NCBI GenBank assembly: GCA_023014485.1
Contig: JAJOZX010005618.1
Coordinates: 124,001-188,000, forward strand
From: Bathynomus jamesi
Lineage: Eukaryota; Arthropoda; Malacostraca; Isopoda; Cirolanidae
Direction of reading: 5' to 3'
DNA: 64,000 nucleotides
In this document: one piece after another, positions 62,299 to 64,000 of the stretch
Layout: each line of letters begins with the position of its first letter
How positions within the stretch are numbered: position 1 is the first letter of the stretch
Notes under the pieces: generated by a model
Told to the model about the DNA's origin: nothing
Seen by the model: the letters and a program-made list of their open reading frames with translations, nothing else
Databases searched by the model: none
Program-made: the position numbers and the translations under genes

Positions 62299-64000
62299 TT
62301 TTACTTACTTTCATTGTACTATATTTACTTACTTTCATTGTACTATATTTACTTACTTTCATTGTACTATATTTACTTACTTTCATTGTACTATATTACT
62401 TACTTTCATTGTACTATATTTACTTACTTTCATTGTACTATATTTACTTACTTTCATTGTACTATATTTACTTACTTTCATTGTACTATATTTACTTACT
62501 TTCATTGTACTATATTTACTTACTTTCATTGTACTATATTTACTTACTTTCATTGTACTATATTTACTTACTTTCATTGTACTATATTTACTTACTTTCA
62601 TTGTACTATATTTACTTACTTTCATTGTACTATATTTACTTACTTTCATTGTACTATATTTACTTACTTTCATTGTACTATATTTACTTACTTTCATTGT
62701 ACTATATTTACTTACTTTCATTGTACTATATTTACTTACTTTCATTGTACTATATTTACTTACTTTCATTGTACTATATTTACTTACTTTCATTGTACTA
62801 TATTTACTTACTTTCATTGTACTATATTTACTTACTTTCATTGTACTATATTTACTTACTTTCATTGTACTATATTTACTTACTTTCATTGTACTATATT
62901 TACTTACTTTCATTGTACTATATTTACTTACTTTCATTGTACTATATTTACTTACTTTCATTGTACTATATTTACTTACTTTCATTGTACTATATTTACT
63001 TACTTTCATTGTACTATATTTACTTACTTTCATTGTACTATATTTACTTACTTTCATTGTACTATATTTACTTACTTTCATTGTACTATATTTACTTACT
63101 TTCATTGTACTATATTTACTTACTTTCATTGTACTATATTTACTTACTTTCATTGTACTATATTTACTTACTTTCATTGTACTATATTTACTTACTTTCA
63201 TTGTACTATATTTACTTACTTTCATTGTACTATATTTACTTACTTTCATTGTACTATATTTACTTACTTTCATTGTACTATATTTACTTACTTTCATTGT
63301 ACTATATTTACTTACTTTCATTGTACTATATTTACTTACTTTCATTGTACTATATTTACTTACTTTCATTGTACTATATTTACTTACTTTCATTGTACTA
63401 TATTTACTTACTTTCATTGTACTATATTTACTTACTTTCATTGTACTATATTTACTTACTTTCATTGTACTATATTTACTTACTTTCATTGTACTATATT
63501 TACTTACTTCATTGTACTATATTTACTTACTTTCATTGTACTATATTTACTTACTTTCATTGTACTATATTTACTTACTTCATTGTACTATATTTACTTA
63601 CTTTCATTGTACTATATTTACTTACTTTCATTGTACTATATTACTTACTTTCATTGTACTATATTTACTTACTTTCATTGTACTATATTTACTTACTTTC
63701 ATTGTACTATTTACTTACTTTCATTGTACTATATTTACTTACTTTCATTGTACTATATTTACTTACTTTCATTGTACTATATTTACTTACTTTCATTGTA
63801 CTATATTTACTTACTTTCATTGTACTATATTTACTTACTTTCATTGTACTATATTTACTTACTTTCATTGTACTATATTTACTTACTTTCATTGTACTAT
63901 ATTTACTTACTTTCATTGTACTATATTTACTTACTTTCATTGTACTATATTTACTTACTTTCATTGTACTATATTTACTTACTTTCATTGTACTATATTT
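62299..64000. repeat. 24-bp minisatellite, about 71 copies, runs off the window
   Basis: The unit is ATTTACTTACTTTCATTGTA plus CTAT. Nearly all copies are identical; a few have 1-bp to 4-bp losses (for example near 62395, 63509, 63578, 63640 and 63709). The unit is a multiple of three without stops in one minus frame, which creates a long octapeptide frame that I do not call a gene. Confidence 0.98.

Noticed and set aside
62383..63988. Frame of 368 codons repeating an octapeptide
   Set aside because: Pure translation of the 24-bp minisatellite.

Overview
The window is eukaryotic, AT-rich and made almost entirely of DNA transposons, most of them broken and inserted into one another. The best guess for the host is an arthropod. 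There is an interstitial (TTAGG)n tract, the arthropod telomere motif. There are many mariner copies whose C-terminal D-to-D spacing is 41 residues. One dispersed repeat also reminds me of decapod crustacean genomes, but that is memory only. The only host gene I recognise is one splice-bounded exon of a DEAD-box helicase of the eIF4A-III type (27187-27389, minus strand), so much of the window may be intron or flank of that gene. No tRNA or rRNA gene, CRISPR array or operon is present.

Layout. 1-17246: a DUF659/BED-type hAT on the minus strand that runs off the left edge. It is interrupted by two mariners (14-724, 1418-2064), a CACT-terminated element (2231-4793) and a 10.9 kb long-inverted-repeat element, LIR-1 (6132-17059). 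LIR-1 itself holds a hAT (8000-9764, with a mariner and a foldback inside), a divergent hAT-like element A (10478-13122), an intact Tc1 element (13891-15285) and a Tigger (15628-16446). 17262-20113: a pogo MITE and LIR-3, which carries an inserted hAT. 20114-23482: no gene seen. 23483-26382: one Tc1 and two mariners almost end to end. 26383-28351: SINE-like repeats, the eIF4A3 exon and a 19-bp minisatellite.

28360-41901: one hAT with an exact 8-bp target duplication, swollen to 13.5 kb. It contains LIR-2 (29476-33764) and a second CACT-terminated element (34121-41773). The intron of that second element has taken in hAT-like element B and a Tigger that resembles mammalian MER2, with a 1.1 kb minisatellite inside the Tigger. 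41902-44299: degenerate repeats, a hAT MITE containing a near-perfect palindrome, and another MITE. 44300-50110: hAT-like element C, split by a hAT and by a piggyBac (TTAA duplication). About 50575-57945: LIR-4, split by a hAT (itself split by a Tigger) and by a pogo MITE. 57946-62298: a palindrome, Merlin-like fragments, a foldback element and a hAT MITE. 62299-64000: about 71 copies of a 24-bp minisatellite running off the right edge.

The genes do not form a pathway; their relation is the order of insertion, which exact target-site duplications let one read. The most interesting material is four protein families that I cannot place firmly in a named transposon superfamily: the CACT-terminated family (two copies), the HWDSKLL hAT-like family (three copies), the LIR-1/2/3 family (three copies) and the LIR-4 protein. 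For several of them the window supplies both ends, the target duplication and the coding region, often confirmed by the interrupted host gene.
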